Shown here piece after piece: positions 1-9,586 of a stretch of 45,841 bases of DNA. The stretch is from contig DXIN01000011.1 of the NCBI GenBank assembly GCA_019112865.1, positions 1-45,841 on the forward strand, read 5' to 3'. The DNA is from Candidatus Helicobacter avicola. Lineage in GTDB: Bacteria > Campylobacterota > Campylobacteria > Campylobacterales > Helicobacteraceae. Under the pieces are notes generated by a model. It was not told the origin of the DNA and searched no databases. It saw only the letters and a program-made list of their open reading frames with translations. The position numbers and the translations under genes are program-made. The first letter of the stretch is position 1. Every line of letters begins with the position of its first letter.

Positions 1-1353
1 CCCAAATGCCTCTTTATCAGACATAGAATCTGCTTCTCTCTCGCTAATCAAACCTTTTTCAATCGCTTTTTGTTTGAGCATTTGTGCATCAAGCCCCTTA
101 CCATCGTCAGTGACCTCAATCACGATATGGTTACCTTCATTGTAGGCTTTGAGCTGCACGGTTCCCACAGCTGGCTTGCCTAGAGCTTGTCTCTCTTCTG
201 GAGATTCTATACCATGATCACAAGAGTTTCTGATGATATGCACGAGTGGATCGCCAATCTCCTCAACAATGGATTTATCAACCTCTGTTTCCTCACCAGT
301 GATGATAAGATCGACATTCTTGTTAAGCTCCCTTGAAAGGTCGCGCACCATACGCGGGAATTTGTTAAACACCTTGCCCACAGGCTGCATTCTGGTTTTC
401 ATCACCGCAAGCTGCAAGTCCGTAGTTACCGAGGAGATAGATGACACGACTTGATTGAGCTCTTCGAGGAATTTCTCCCCATCATATCGCTCCTCCACAT
501 CACTATAGATTTTAATAAGTCTGTTTTTGCCTAGCACCAATTCTCCAATAAGATTCATCAAATGGTCTAAGCGACGCACATCTACACGCACTGTTTGCTC
601 GACATTGGTTGCTGGAGCACTGCCATCTTCTTTTTTAGCCCCTGCTTTGGGAGCTGCTTTAGCAGCAGGTTTAGGAGCTTGAGGTTTAGGAGCTGCCGCT
701 TTTGGGTCAGCCGTAGGCTCACTTGGTGCTTGCACATTGGGGGCAAGTCCTTGTTTTTTGAGCTCTTCGCGACGCGCTTTGTCGGCTTCTTGTCGTTTTT
801 TCAAAAGTCTCTCAATCTCTGCTTCGACTTGCTCACCACTCATTGATGAGTAGTCCAAATCCGGTTCATCGGCAAGTGGGTTGTCTGCTGCACTTGAGGC
901 TTGCTCTGCCGGTTTAGAATCCTCGTTGCTAGCTTCCTGTGCTGGAGCTGCTTCCTCACCGCCATCACCCGAAACTTCTTGGAGTCGCTTGACAATATCT
1001 GTAATATCAATGCCACTATTTGCGTCAGTCCCATTGTCCCTAATCGCGCTCAAAAGTGCTTTCATAAGATCTACTGATTGTAGCACTACATCCATCACAT
1101 CGGGAGTGATTTTTAGCTCTGCGCGACGCGCTTTGTTGAGCACATCTTCCATATGATGCGTTAGGCTCGTTAATATATCAAAGTTCAAAAACGAGCTTGA
1201 ACCCTTGATGGTGTGTGCCACACGGAAGATTCTATTAAGCAGGTCCAAATCCTCGGGATTACTTTCCAGCTCTACCAAATCTTGATCGAGCTGCTCGACC
1301 ATCTCGAAAGCCTCTATGAGAAAGTCCTCCATTATCTCTTGCATATCGTCCAT
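1..1353 (-). CDS. cheA: Chemotaxis histidine kinase CheA, N-terminal 451 residues (runs off the window)
   Basis: This is the central chemotaxis kinase, which phosphorylates CheY-type regulators in response to receptor-CheW arrays. Reading from the ATG at 1353 gives an unbroken 451 codons to the window edge. An HPt domain comes first, with the phospho-accepting histidine near residue 47 in RVAHTIKGSSSFLNF. An Ala/Pro/Lys-rich linker follows (about residues 150-245), then the dimerisation helices (VDVRRLDHLMNLIGELVLGK) and the start of the HATPase domain with its N-box (HIIRNSCDHGIE). The rest of the ATPase domain, the CheW-like domain and the fused receiver usual in Helicobacter lie outside. 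cheV sits immediately upstream on the same strand, as in H. pylori, so the two are probably co-transcribed. Identification is secure; only the 3' end is missing. Confidence 0.97.
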   Translation of the reverse strand, partial: MDDMQEIMEDFLIEAFEMVEQLDQDLVELESNPEDLDLLNRIFRVAHTIKGSSSFLNFDILTSLTHHMEDVLNKARRAELKITPDVMDVVLQSVDLMKALLSAIRDNGTDANSGIDITDIVKRLQEVSGDGGEEAAPAQEASNEDSKPAEQASSAADNPLADEPDLDYSSMSGEQVEAEIERLLKKRQEADKARREELKKQGLAPNVQAPSEPTADPKAAAPKPQAPKPAAKAAPKAGAKKEDGSAPATNVEQTVRVDVRRLDHLMNLIGELVLGKNRLIKIYSDVEERYDGEKFLEELNQVVSSISSVTTDLQLAVMKTRMQPVGKVFNKFPRMVRDLSRELNKNVDLIITGEETEVDKSIVEEIGDPLVHIIRNSCDHGIESPEERQALGKPAVGTVQLKAYNEGNHIVIEVTDDGKGLDAQMLKQKAIEKGLISEREADSMSDKEAFG

Positions 1354-1419
1354 TGCCTAAACCTCACTTTCAAAATTTAAATTCACTAATCTATGCACTA
1401 TTCTAACAAAAATTATTTT

Positions 1420-2364
1420 TTATTTTGTTAAAATTCGTGATATTTCGTCATAAAATAATCCCGCATCAAATTTTACTAAATATGCTTCCGCTCCGATTTC
1501 CTTTCCTTTTTCCTCGCTAAGTTTATCGCAAATTGAGGAGTTAAAGATAATTGGAATGTGTTTGAAACGCTCATCTTGCTTGACTTGTGCCGCGAAATGA
1601 AAGCCGTCCATTTGTGGCATCTCCACATCTGAAACAATAATTTTCAAATGCTCTCCAAGATTCTCGCGATATTCCTCATATAAGCCCTCCAATTTACTTA
1701 TGCCATCTTCGCCATTGACTGCCTCGACTATATCAAATCCTGCGTCTCTAAGCGAAGTGCGCAAGAGTTTGCGTGCGATGAGGCTATCGTCCAAAATCAA
1801 TGCAATCCCGCTAAATTTCGGCACTTCCTTTTGGCTTCCATCGTCATTAATCATCGTTTTCATCGGATCATAGAAATTGCAGTCCTCCAAAATTCCTTCT
1901 AAATCCAAGATAAGTAATGTCCTGCCGTCTTCGATACGCGTTGTGCCAGTGATTTTGCCGCGTTGATTGTCATTATTGACATTAAATGCTGCACCCTCAA
2001 TGTCTTTCCAGTTAATGCGGCGGATTCTCTTTGCCTCGTGGATAATAAAACCAATCTTAATATTATTGAATTTTGCCACGATGACTTTTTTGCTCGTTTT
2101 TGAGGGGTCTATTTGCACGCACATCCACACCCCCAAATCTACCAGCGGCAAAATTTCCCCACGCAAGTCAAATGTCCCTACCACATAATCAGGTGCAGCA
2201 GGGAGATCAAAGATATGATCGGGAAACTCTACTACCCCATCGACTTTAGAGACATTAATCCCATACACACCTTCATAACTCTCTTCACCTTGCATTTCAT
2301 AGATTCGAAAATCCACTAATTCCATTTCGTTTGTCGCAAGATTTAAAAGATTCTTTTTTGTCAT
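1420..2364 (-). CDS. cheV: Chemotaxis coupling protein CheV (CheW domain plus receiver)
   Basis: CheV couples chemoreceptors to CheA and carries its own phosphorylatable receiver. The first ~165 residues form a CheW-like domain (GVYGINVSKVDGVVEFP, LRGEILPLVDLGVW). The rest is a CheY-like receiver with paired aspartates (LILDDS), a phospho-acceptor Asp in IVSDVEMPQMDG near residue 246, and the conserved Lys in YLVKFD near residue 298. I chose the ATG at 2364 over the GTG at 2370 because the ribosome site AGGAG lies five bases before the ATG and would touch the GTG. The protein is 314 residues, normal for the family. It precedes cheA by about 66 bases. Helicobacters have several CheV paralogues; the neighbourhood suggests the one next to cheA, but I cannot rank it against the others. 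Confidence 0.95.
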   Translation of the reverse strand: MTKKNLLNLATNEMELVDFRIYEMQGEESYEGVYGINVSKVDGVVEFPDHIFDLPAAPDYVVGTFDLRGEILPLVDLGVWMCVQIDPSKTSKKVIVAKFNNIKIGFIIHEAKRIRRINWKDIEGAAFNVNNDNQRGKITGTTRIEDGRTLLILDLEGILEDCNFYDPMKTMINDDGSQKEVPKFSGIALILDDSLIARKLLRTSLRDAGFDIVEAVNGEDGISKLEGLYEEYRENLGEHLKIIVSDVEMPQMDGFHFAAQVKQDERFKHIPIIFNSSICDKLSEEKGKEIGAEAYLVKFDAGLFYDEISRILTK

Positions 2365-2395
2365 TCCCACTCCTAAATAAAACTAAAACACGAAA

Positions 2396-3133
2396 TCAAA
2401 TGCCACATTCTAGCCTAAAAATTCTTCCATCAACATAAAATGAGGGCAATCCCACATATAAAATCTCTCTCCCCTCTTGCTCTGCTTTCATACTATGCCC
2501 TAGATGGAAATGCCCTTCGATGATTGCTTGTGGTGTAGTGTTATATCGCCTAAGGAAATATTTTTTATAAGATTCTATGCGTCGCATACAAAATCCCTCA
2601 TATTCTCCCTTAAACGCACGGATATGCTTAGAATCTATGCTTGTTTGAAGTGTGCGATACACCCACCCACGCGAGAGCCAATCCACACCCCTAAGCACCC
2701 CAAGTCCAAAGCGAGAGTTTAGCACACTGATGTAGATTCTATATCGTTTGTTGAGGAATAAATCACCATGGGCTAAACTCACAATCTTGCCTTGAAAACT
2801 TGCGATGAGGGGTTGGTGTGTGCGTGGGATAAATTTGACTTTAGGGAGATTATGCGTTAATGCCTCTAAACCGAAGTCGTGGTTGCCCTCAAACCAATAC
2901 ACACAGCTATGTTCGCTAAGTTTTTTTATGCGCTCTAGTAGGGCTTTATTGGATTCTCTACTTGTGGCAAGGTTGCCCACCAACATTTGTGCAATATCAC
3001 CCATAAGTAACACTTGTGAGCTTTGTAGTGAATCTAGGCATACTAATAGCTCCTCGTCATTTGCCCTCCAATGCGAATCCGCGACAAATACCGCATCTTC
3101 ACTAAGCTCAAGTGTCGCTTCTAATCCACGCAC
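2396..3133 (-). CDS. Calcineurin-like metallophosphoesterase (LpxH/LpxJ-like candidate)
   Basis: The metal-binding blocks of a calcineurin-type phosphoesterase appear in order: VFVADSHW, GDIAQ, EGNHDFG, LAHGDLFL and IEGHFHLGHS. They would hold two divalent metals and hydrolyse a phosphate or pyrophosphate ester. The spacing, with AHGD followed by a basic region, resembles UDP-2,3-diacylglucosamine pyrophosphatases of lipid A synthesis; the assignment to LpxH/LpxJ is inference. A gene of this type lies beside cheV in H. pylori. The frame is open up to a GTG at 3178 inside argC with no ribosome site. The GTG at 3133, just after the argC stop and preceded by GGGGTGG, is a better start and leaves the domain intact. 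argC and pepD lie upstream on the same strand. Confidence 0.8.
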   Translation of the reverse strand: MRGLEATLELSEDAVFVADSHWRANDEELLVCLDSLQSSQVLLMGDIAQMLVGNLATSRESNKALLERIKKLSEHSCVYWFEGNHDFGLEALTHNLPKVKFIPRTHQPLIASFQGKIVSLAHGDLFLNKRYRIYISVLNSRFGLGVLRGVDWLSRGWVYRTLQTSIDSKHIRAFKGEYEGFCMRRIESYKKYFLRRYNTTPQAIIEGHFHLGHSMKAEQEGREILYVGLPSFYVDGRIFRLECGI

Positions 3134-3134
3134 A

Positions 3135-4178
3135 CTACCACCCCACTTGTGGTATGCCAGATTCTGGCGCAAAACCACACATTATGTTGGCATTGACTAC
3201 GGCTTGGGAGCTTGCTCCGCGCATAAGATTATCAATCGCGCTACTCATATACAGCGCTCTACCTCGCTTGAGTGCGAAAATATCACACATATTGCTTCCA
3301 CGCACATTGCTCACACGCACACTTTGATGACAAATTCTCACAAATGGTGCGTTTGCATACGCTCGCTGCAAAACCTCTAAAGGCTCAATCTCCGCATATT
3401 CACTTTTAAGCGTGGCAAACACACTCACAAGCATACCGCGCGTGAAAGGACACAGATGCGGGACAAAATGCACACGCGCACTCATCGCCCCAAACTGCGC
3501 ACATTTCTCTTCTATCTCGATTTGGTGGCGATGGGTTAAGGGCGCGTAACTAAAGATATTTTCGTTGATATTTGGGTAATGTGTGTCATCAGTGAGTTTT
3601 TTGCCCGCTCCGCTCACGCCACTTTTAGCATCGACAAAGATTTCTCCCTCCACATAGGGCAGAAATGGTAGCAGTGCCAAAAGCGTGGCAGTGGGATAGC
3701 AGCCCGGATTTGCCACCAAAGAGGCATTTGCTATCGCGCTGTGAGCATATTCAGGTAGCCCATACACCGCGTGTGAGAGTCCCTCATAATCAATATGTGG
3801 GCAATACACCGCCTCATAATGCTCCGCACTCAAGCGATAATCCGCACTCAAGTCTATAATTTTGAGCTTGTGAGAATCTCTGTCGTTAGAATCTAACCCG
3901 CCATAGTCTCGCAATGCCTTGACAAATTCCATCGCACTTTTATGTGGCAGTGCCAAAAACACCACATCGCATTGCGCATACACATCTTGGACAGAGGCTT
4001 TTTGCACTGGTAAATCTAGCACATTATAAAATTCCCTGTGAATCTCGCCTAGATTTACACCGCCTTGGGTATTTGCCACATAGCTTATTGTAAAATGCGG
4101 GTGTTTGTGGAGAATCTTTAGTAAATCCGCACCCGTATAGCCACTCACTCCGATTATGCCCGCTCGCAATGTTTTCAT
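3135..4178 (-). CDS. argC: N-acetyl-gamma-glutamyl-phosphate reductase
   Basis: ArgC makes N-acetylglutamate semialdehyde with NADPH, the third step of arginine synthesis. The 347-residue protein opens with the Rossmann motif GVSGYTGADLLKIL and has the active-site cysteine in VANPGCYPTATLLALLP. Family blocks SGVSGAGKK and a histidine-rich HRHQIEIE stretch follow. Length matches the family. Its ATG overlaps the pepD stop by four bases (ATGA), so the two are translationally coupled. H. pylori lacks argC, so its presence marks a species with a fuller arginine pathway. No other arg gene is visible in the window. Confidence 0.96.
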   Translation of the reverse strand: MKTLRAGIIGVSGYTGADLLKILHKHPHFTISYVANTQGGVNLGEIHREFYNVLDLPVQKASVQDVYAQCDVVFLALPHKSAMEFVKALRDYGGLDSNDRDSHKLKIIDLSADYRLSAEHYEAVYCPHIDYEGLSHAVYGLPEYAHSAIANASLVANPGCYPTATLLALLPFLPYVEGEIFVDAKSGVSGAGKKLTDDTHYPNINENIFSYAPLTHRHQIEIEEKCAQFGAMSARVHFVPHLCPFTRGMLVSVFATLKSEYAEIEPLEVLQRAYANAPFVRICHQSVRVSNVRGSNMCDIFALKRGRALYMSSAIDNLMRGASSQAVVNANIMCGFAPESGIPQVGW

Positions 4179-5533
4179 ACTCGCGCTCCTAGATTCTGTA
4201 ATGCCCCCTCCAAAACTGCCACAAATATCTTGAGGCTTTCAAGGTTTAGTCGCTCTTTGGTGCTATGGGGAAAATCAATGGTAGGACCAATAGAGAGGAT
4301 TTTGGTTGGGGTTGGTTTTTGTAGTTCTTTGAGTTTTGTCCCCAAGATACCGCATTCTAGCCCTGCGTGAATCTGTGTGATATGTGGCACAATTCCATTT
4401 GCTTCATACAGCTTAGTAAGCATACTCAAAATCTCGTCATCATCGCTAATGTTGCGTTTCCACGCATTATAAAAATCACTAAACCCTACACGCAAGCCAA
4501 ATGCTTCTAAAAGTGTTTGGACACGTCGCTGCATACGTTCTAGTTTGGTATCATCATTAGCTCGCGCAAAGAGATCAAGCTCCAAAACTCCATTTTGCAA
4601 ACGCGCACAAGAGAGATTGAGTGAATCCACCACACTTTTGGTGCTGGATTCTATCTCATACACACCACTATGTAGCGCAATAATAGGCAGGAGAATCTCC
4701 CTCTCATAGACTTCATCTAGGGATTGTAAGGATTGCGTAGGGGTGATAGAAAACATCGCGTTGGCATACTTGCAGAAGTTTTCACCAGCCACCACCACGC
4801 ATTCTACACCCACAGGGATAGAATTGCGTTTTTCCCCCGCGTGTAGTGTGAGAATCTGCACAGGTTTGTCAATGAGAAAATGTGCAAATTCCACAATCGC
4901 ATTGGGGATATTTTTGTGTATATCTATCCCGCTATGCCCGCCTACAAAGCCATTTGAATGTATCACAAAAGTATTGTTGTAGATTCTTTGGCTAGGCGTG
5001 AGATGTGAGTGTGCGCTAATATCCACGCCTCCAGCACACCCCAAGACGATTTCGTGAATGTCTTCAGAATCTAAGTTGAGCAACACTTCAGATTCTATAA
5101 GCATTTGGAGATTTTTTGCTCCTAGCATTCCTACTTCCTCATCATTAGTAAGTAGCACCTCAAAATTACTCATTTTCTCGCCTAGAGCTAGCATACACGC
5201 CAATGCAATACCATTATCCGCACCCAGACTTGAATCCCGCGCACGCAGATACCGCACTTCCCCCACTTGCTCCTCATAAGTCTCTATGGGCTGATTGCGT
5301 GCTGCACCTCCCACACACACCATATCATAATGCCCCTGCAGACAGCACACGGGTTTGCTGTGAGCAGAATCTAGCTTTTTGGCATAGATATTGCGCATCT
5401 CATCACTCCTTACTACAAATCCGAGGTTTTGTAGAGTTTTTGTGAGATAGTGAAAAAGTTCTTGAGTGTGGAAACTCCCATGAGGGATAGCACAGATTTG
5501 TGCAAAATAGGCTAAGACTTTCTGATACATCAT
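4175..5533 (-). CDS. pepD: Aminoacyl-histidine dipeptidase (M20 family, PepD type)
   Basis: A cytosolic zinc dipeptidase of the PepD (carnosinase-like) branch of M20. The metal-site blocks are visible: LQGHYDMV, LGADNGIALA, LTNDEEVGMLGAKNL, and a C-terminal HAGLECGI. The HSNGFVGGHSGIDIHK stretch belongs to the lid/dimerisation domain. It is 452 residues, slightly short of enterobacterial PepD. Two ATGs stand in tandem after AAGGGGAG; the second gives slightly better spacing, so the start may be 5530. argC follows with a four-base overlap. The divergent manC starts about 90 bases away, and the AT-rich gap presumably holds both promoters. Confidence 0.93.
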   Translation of the reverse strand: MMYQKVLAYFAQICAIPHGSFHTQELFHYLTKTLQNLGFVVRSDEMRNIYAKKLDSAHSKPVCCLQGHYDMVCVGGAARNQPIETYEEQVGEVRYLRARDSSLGADNGIALACMLALGEKMSNFEVLLTNDEEVGMLGAKNLQMLIESEVLLNLDSEDIHEIVLGCAGGVDISAHSHLTPSQRIYNNTFVIHSNGFVGGHSGIDIHKNIPNAIVEFAHFLIDKPVQILTLHAGEKRNSIPVGVECVVVAGENFCKYANAMFSITPTQSLQSLDEVYEREILLPIIALHSGVYEIESSTKSVVDSLNLSCARLQNGVLELDLFARANDDTKLERMQRRVQTLLEAFGLRVGFSDFYNAWKRNISDDDEILSMLTKLYEANGIVPHITQIHAGLECGILGTKLKELQKPTPTKILSIGPTIDFPHSTKERLNLESLKIFVAVLEGALQNLGARV

Positions 5534-5564
5534 CTCCCCTTAAGGTTTTTTTAGTGAAGTTTGC

Positions 5565-5570
5565 TATAAT
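5565..5570 (+). promoter_or_regulatory. -10 box of the manC promoter
   Basis: The hexamer TATAAT matches the sigma-80 -10 consensus of Helicobacter exactly. It lies about 50 bases before the manC ATG, and the ribosome site AAGGAG sits between them. No clear -35 is expected in this group. Confidence 0.6.
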
Positions 5571-5620
5571 TTTTGGCATTATACTAAACTCTAAGCAATA
5601 TTCATTCTTAAGGAGATTCT

Positions 5621-7051
5621 ATGACGATTAGCATACTTTGTGGTGGTTCTGGCACGAGGCTTTGGCCCCTCTCACGAGAGCTTTTGCCTAAGCAATTTGC
5701 CCCAATCCTCCCTAGCACTCCACACCAAGAGGGTGGAGATTCGCTAAATACGCTTTTTGCCCACACGCTTAAGCGCAATCAATCCCTTGTCAAAAGCCAC
5801 AATGCTACTTTTAATGTCATCACCAATGATAAACATTTCTTTTTGGCTAAAGACATCGCCCAAGATGCGGGCATAGCGATAGATTCTTTTCTCTTAGAAT
5901 CTTTTGCTAAAAATACTGCGCCAGCCCTTTGTTTTGCCGCACTGAAAGCTTCTGAATCTAGCTCTGATGAGATTCTCCTCGCCCTGCCAAGCGATCATCT
6001 CATCAAAGACGAGGAGAGCTATCGCTCATGCATACATAAAGCCCTAGATTTAGCCCAAAAAGGCTTTCTTGTAACCTTTGGGATTAAGCCCACTTCTCCA
6101 CACATCGGCTATGGCTACATCAAAGCCCAAGATGGTATTGTCGAGCAGTTTGTCGAAAAGCCCGATCTTGCCACTGCACAAAAATACCTCCAAAGTGGCA
6201 AATATTTTTGGAATAGCGGAATGTTTTGCTTCCGTGCTGATGTCTTTTTGCGGGAATTACAAGTCCATGCGCCAGAGCTTTTAGAATCTTGCACCAAAGC
6301 CTATGAAAAAAGCAAGCAAAGCTCGCCAAATCCGCAGATAATGCGTCTAGAGCCTAAAGCGTGTGAGAATATCCAAGAGATTAGTATAGACTACGCGCTT
6401 ATGGAGAAAAGCTCCAAAGTCGCGTGCGTGGAGGGGACTTTTGTTTGGAATGATGTGGGAGGGTTTGAAGCACTCAAAGAGGAGTGGCAAGCTGATGAGA
6501 GGGGCAATGCCACAAAAGGCGCGTATGTGGCGTTAGATTCGACAAACAACTTTATCCTTTCTGACAAGCTTGTAGCCACTATCGGTGTAGAGAATCTCGC
6601 GATTATCAATAGCGGAGATTGTTTGCTCATCGCACCACTTGCACAAACCCAACGTATCAAAGAGTTAATCCCCACGCTCAAAGCCACCCACCCAGAGCTC
6701 ACACAGATTCACAACACCGCACATAGACCTTGGGGGACTTATAGCGTGCTGTTAGAATCTAGCACTTACAAAATCAAGCAAATCGTTGTCAAGCCAAAGC
6801 ATAGGTTGAGCTTGCAAAAGCATTTTCATAGAAATGAGCATTGGATTGTGGTGAGTGGGAGCGCACTCGTGCAGATTGGGGAAAAGGAAGTGTTTTTGAA
6901 AGCTAATGAATCTACTTATATCCCTATGGGTGCTTCACATCGACTCGAAAATCCGGGCAAAATCCCTCTAGTGCTTATCGAAGTGCAGATGGGCGAGTAT
7001 CTAGGAGAAGATGACATCGTGCGCTTGGAGGACGATTACAAACGCCACTAG
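5621..7051 (+). CDS. manC: Mannose-1-phosphate guanylyltransferase / mannose-6-phosphate isomerase
   Basis: A bifunctional enzyme making GDP-mannose, the precursor of GDP-fucose and mannose in LPS or glycans. The N-terminal nucleotidyltransferase shows the pyrophosphorylase signature LCGGSGTRLWPLSRELLPKQ (residues ~6-25) and the FVEKPD motif. The C-terminal ~115 residues are a type II phosphomannose isomerase cupin, with the metal-ligand region RLSLQKHFHRNEHWIVVSG. The 476-residue length is standard. The ATG at 5621 has AAGGAG seven bases upstream and its own -10 box. It stands alone: copA follows after about 90 AT-rich bases, and no other sugar-nucleotide gene is in view. It could equally be named algA or rfbM; the activity is the same. 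Confidence 0.95.
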   Translation: MTISILCGGSGTRLWPLSRELLPKQFAPILPSTPHQEGGDSLNTLFAHTLKRNQSLVKSHNATFNVITNDKHFFLAKDIAQDAGIAIDSFLLESFAKNTAPALCFAALKASESSSDEILLALPSDHLIKDEESYRSCIHKALDLAQKGFLVTFGIKPTSPHIGYGYIKAQDGIVEQFVEKPDLATAQKYLQSGKYFWNSGMFCFRADVFLRELQVHAPELLESCTKAYEKSKQSSPNPQIMRLEPKACENIQEISIDYALMEKSSKVACVEGTFVWNDVGGFEALKEEWQADERGNATKGAYVALDSTNNFILSDKLVATIGVENLAIINSGDCLLIAPLAQTQRIKELIPTLKATHPELTQIHNTAHRPWGTYSVLLESSTYKIKQIVVKPKHRLSLQKHFHRNEHWIVVSGSALVQIGEKEVFLKANESTYIPMGASHRLENPGKIPLVLIEVQMGEYLGEDDIVRLEDDYKRH

Positions 7052-7141
7052 AGTGATTATAGAGGCATACAAAAATTTAATCACTATTTACTTTTACATA
7101 TTAATCTTTTTGAAATATAACTTTAGGATTTGGAGGCGTTT

Positions 7142-9370
7142 GTGAAAGAAGCGAGTTTTTATATTGATGGTATGAGCTGTTCGGCTTGTAGCAGTGGGAT
7201 AGAGCGATCGCTCTCACGAAAGCCCTATTGCAAAGCTATACAGGTCAATCTCATCAGCCAAAAGGCGCATATTACTTACGATGAGAATCTCATTAGCTTA
7301 GAGGAAATCTTTGCCTTCATTGCTAAGCTTGGCTATGCGCCTAGTATGCTTCCACCACAGAGTAAAAACACGCAGGAATCGCCACAAGGGTTGCTTGCGC
7401 GATTGAATGCCCTTGATGCTAAGCTCCTACCGCCTAAGCGACGCCTAATACTTGCGATTATTTTCACGCTTATCACACTTGTATTTGCCTTTAACGCGAT
7501 GTTTAGCTTTCTCAAGCCCCACGCGATTATTTCGCTAGAGCTAGATTCAATGATTATGCTCTTTAGCACATTGGTGGTTATGCATATGGGGCGGAATTTT
7601 TATTTCAAAGGTTTCAAAGCCCTCATTGTGCGCAATCCCACGATGGATTCACTCATCGCTCTTGGCACGAGCGCGGCGTTTTTGTATAGCCTAAAGGGAA
7701 TGGTGGATATTTTTGTCTCTCACGCACATACGCATTTGTATTTTGAGAGCGTGAGCGTGATTTTGTGCTTTGTGATGATTGGCAAATATATCGAAAATGT
7801 CTCCAAAGAGGACGCCAAACAAAGTGCGAATTTCTTGCTTGAAATCAACCAAAAAAAGGTGCTAAAACGCGCACAAAATGGTGAATGGGTGGAGGTTTTA
7901 GCCCAAGAAGTGCAAAAAGATGATGTGATAAAAATCCTGCCCGGCGATATGGTGCTTGTCGATGGAATCGTGATTGAGGGGTGTAGCAGTGTCGATGAGA
8001 GCAGTATCAATGGCGAGAGTATCCCAGTGCTTAAAAATGTAGGCGATACTCTCTTTTCTGGTTCTATCAATATAGAGGGTGCATTGGTGCTGCAAGCTAT
8101 GCAGGTGGGTAGTCAGACGATGCTAAGCCAAATCTTTACCCTCATTGCCAACGCCACAGAATCTAAAGCCCCAATAGGAATCTTAGCTGATAAAATCGCT
8201 GGGGTGTTTGTGCCAGTAGTCATAGCTATCGCGCTTGTTGCGGGAGTGTTTTGGTGGGTGGCGCGTGATTTTGGCTTTGGGCTTGATGTGTTTATCGCTA
8301 CCCTTGTGATTTCCTGCCCTTGCGCGCTTGGGCTTGCCACGCCTATGGCGTTTTTGCACGCTAAGGCAAAGGCGGCTAAGATGGGCGTGTTTTTCAAAAC
8401 CGCAAGTTGCCTAGAATCTCTTAGTAAAATCACGCACATCGTGTTTGACAAGACCGGCACACTCTCTGATGGGCTTGAAGTCTTTGAGGCTAAAAGCGAG
8501 ATAGAAGAGCGGGAGTTTCTCTCTATCGTGCGCTCACTAGAATCTAATAGCGCGCATATCATCGCCCAAGCACTCACTGCGTATGCCACCGCGCACAACG
8601 CGGAGCTAAAGCCTGTGCAAAACTTTGAATCCATCGCTGGATTTGGGATTAGGGGCGAGATAGAGGGCAAAACCTATATCCTAGGCAATCTCGAGTGTAT
8701 CAAGCTCCATAATCCACACACCACAAATCCTTTCGTAGATTGCGTAGATTCTAAGCTAGCGGTGTATTTGGCAGATTCACAAGAAATTCTTGGCGTGTTG
8801 TATTTGCGTGATTTGCTACGCCCCGAGATTATCCCTACACTGCAATCTTTGCGCGCCCAAAACCTTCATCTCACAATGCTAAGTGGCGATACCAAGGAGA
8901 GCGCGAGAGCAAGCGCGGAGATTTTAGGGATTAGCGAAGTCATCGCACAGGCAAAACCCAAGGATAAGCTAGAATTTATCACGCGCACTAGGGCAGAGGA
9001 TTCACACGCACAGATTCTGATGGTGGGTGATGGAGTCAATGACGCTGCTGCGCTTAAGAGTGCTGATGTGAGTATGGCGTATGCAAGCGGCAATGATGTG
9101 GCGCAAAACTGCGCGGATATCATCATCTATAACCACAATGCCAAGGCGATTTTAAACGCCTACAACCTAAGTAAAGCGACAATCGCAAACATAAAAGGGA
9201 ATTTGTTTTGGGCTTTTGGGTATAATATCGTTTTTATCCCTATTGCTTGTGGGGTGCTAGGAGGCTTTGGAATCTTCTTAGACCCGATGTTTTGTGCGCT
9301 AGCTATGAGCTTTAGCTCTATTAGTGTGGTGCTCAATTCATCGCGGTTGAGGAGGTTTGAGATTCTATAA
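7142..9370 (+). CDS. copA: Copper-exporting P1B-type ATPase CopA
   Basis: An inner-membrane ATPase that pumps Cu(I) out of the cytoplasm. One N-terminal metal-binding domain with GMSCSAC is followed by membrane helices, the metal-gating CPC motif (ISCPCALGLATP) in the sixth helix, the phosphorylated Asp in VFDKTGTL, and GDGVNDAAALKSADV near the C-terminus. The frame opens with TTG at 7130. The GTG at 7142 has TGGAGG five bases upstream and is the more likely start, giving about 742 residues. The copper chaperone copP follows after 15 bases with its own ribosome site, the arrangement of H. pylori copAP. Confidence 0.95.
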   Translation: MKEASFYIDGMSCSACSSGIERSLSRKPYCKAIQVNLISQKAHITYDENLISLEEIFAFIAKLGYAPSMLPPQSKNTQESPQGLLARLNALDAKLLPPKRRLILAIIFTLITLVFAFNAMFSFLKPHAIISLELDSMIMLFSTLVVMHMGRNFYFKGFKALIVRNPTMDSLIALGTSAAFLYSLKGMVDIFVSHAHTHLYFESVSVILCFVMIGKYIENVSKEDAKQSANFLLEINQKKVLKRAQNGEWVEVLAQEVQKDDVIKILPGDMVLVDGIVIEGCSSVDESSINGESIPVLKNVGDTLFSGSINIEGALVLQAMQVGSQTMLSQIFTLIANATESKAPIGILADKIAGVFVPVVIAIALVAGVFWWVARDFGFGLDVFIATLVISCPCALGLATPMAFLHAKAKAAKMGVFFKTASCLESLSKITHIVFDKTGTLSDGLEVFEAKSEIEEREFLSIVRSLESNSAHIIAQALTAYATAHNAELKPVQNFESIAGFGIRGEIEGKTYILGNLECIKLHNPHTTNPFVDCVDSKLAVYLADSQEILGVLYLRDLLRPEIIPTLQSLRAQNLHLTMLSGDTKESARASAEILGISEVIAQAKPKDKLEFITRTRAEDSHAQILMVGDGVNDAAALKSADVSMAYASGNDVAQNCADIIIYNHNAKAILNAYNLSKATIANIKGNLFWAFGYNIVFIPIACGVLGGFGIFLDPMFCALAMSFSSISVVLNSSRLRRFEIL

Positions 9371-9385
9371 ATTAAGGAGCAACCA

Positions 9386-9586
9386 ATGGAAGCTACATTT
9401 AAAAATGTGGGTGGTATGAGATGTCAGGGCTGTGTCGATAAGCTTGAGAAGTTTATCGGAGAAATCGATGGTGTGGAGCGCGTGCAGGTGGATCTCTCTG
9501 CTAAAAGTGTGCAGGTGGATTTTAGCGCGCCAGCCACACAGGAGCAAATTTCTGAAGCCATTTTAGATGCCGGATTTGAGCTATAA
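9386..9586 (+). CDS. copP: Copper chaperone CopP/CopZ
   Basis: A 66-residue single heavy-metal-associated domain with the ferredoxin-like fold pattern. The Cu(I) site is MRCQGC near residues 11-16. It would deliver Cu(I) to CopA or buffer it in the cytosol. AAGGAG lies six bases before the ATG. It is cotranscribed with copA (15-base gap), and its TAA is followed directly by the GTG of the ABC exporter. Confidence 0.94.
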   Translation: MEATFKNVGGMRCQGCVDKLEKFIGEIDGVERVQVDLSAKSVQVDFSAPATQEQISEAILDAGFEL

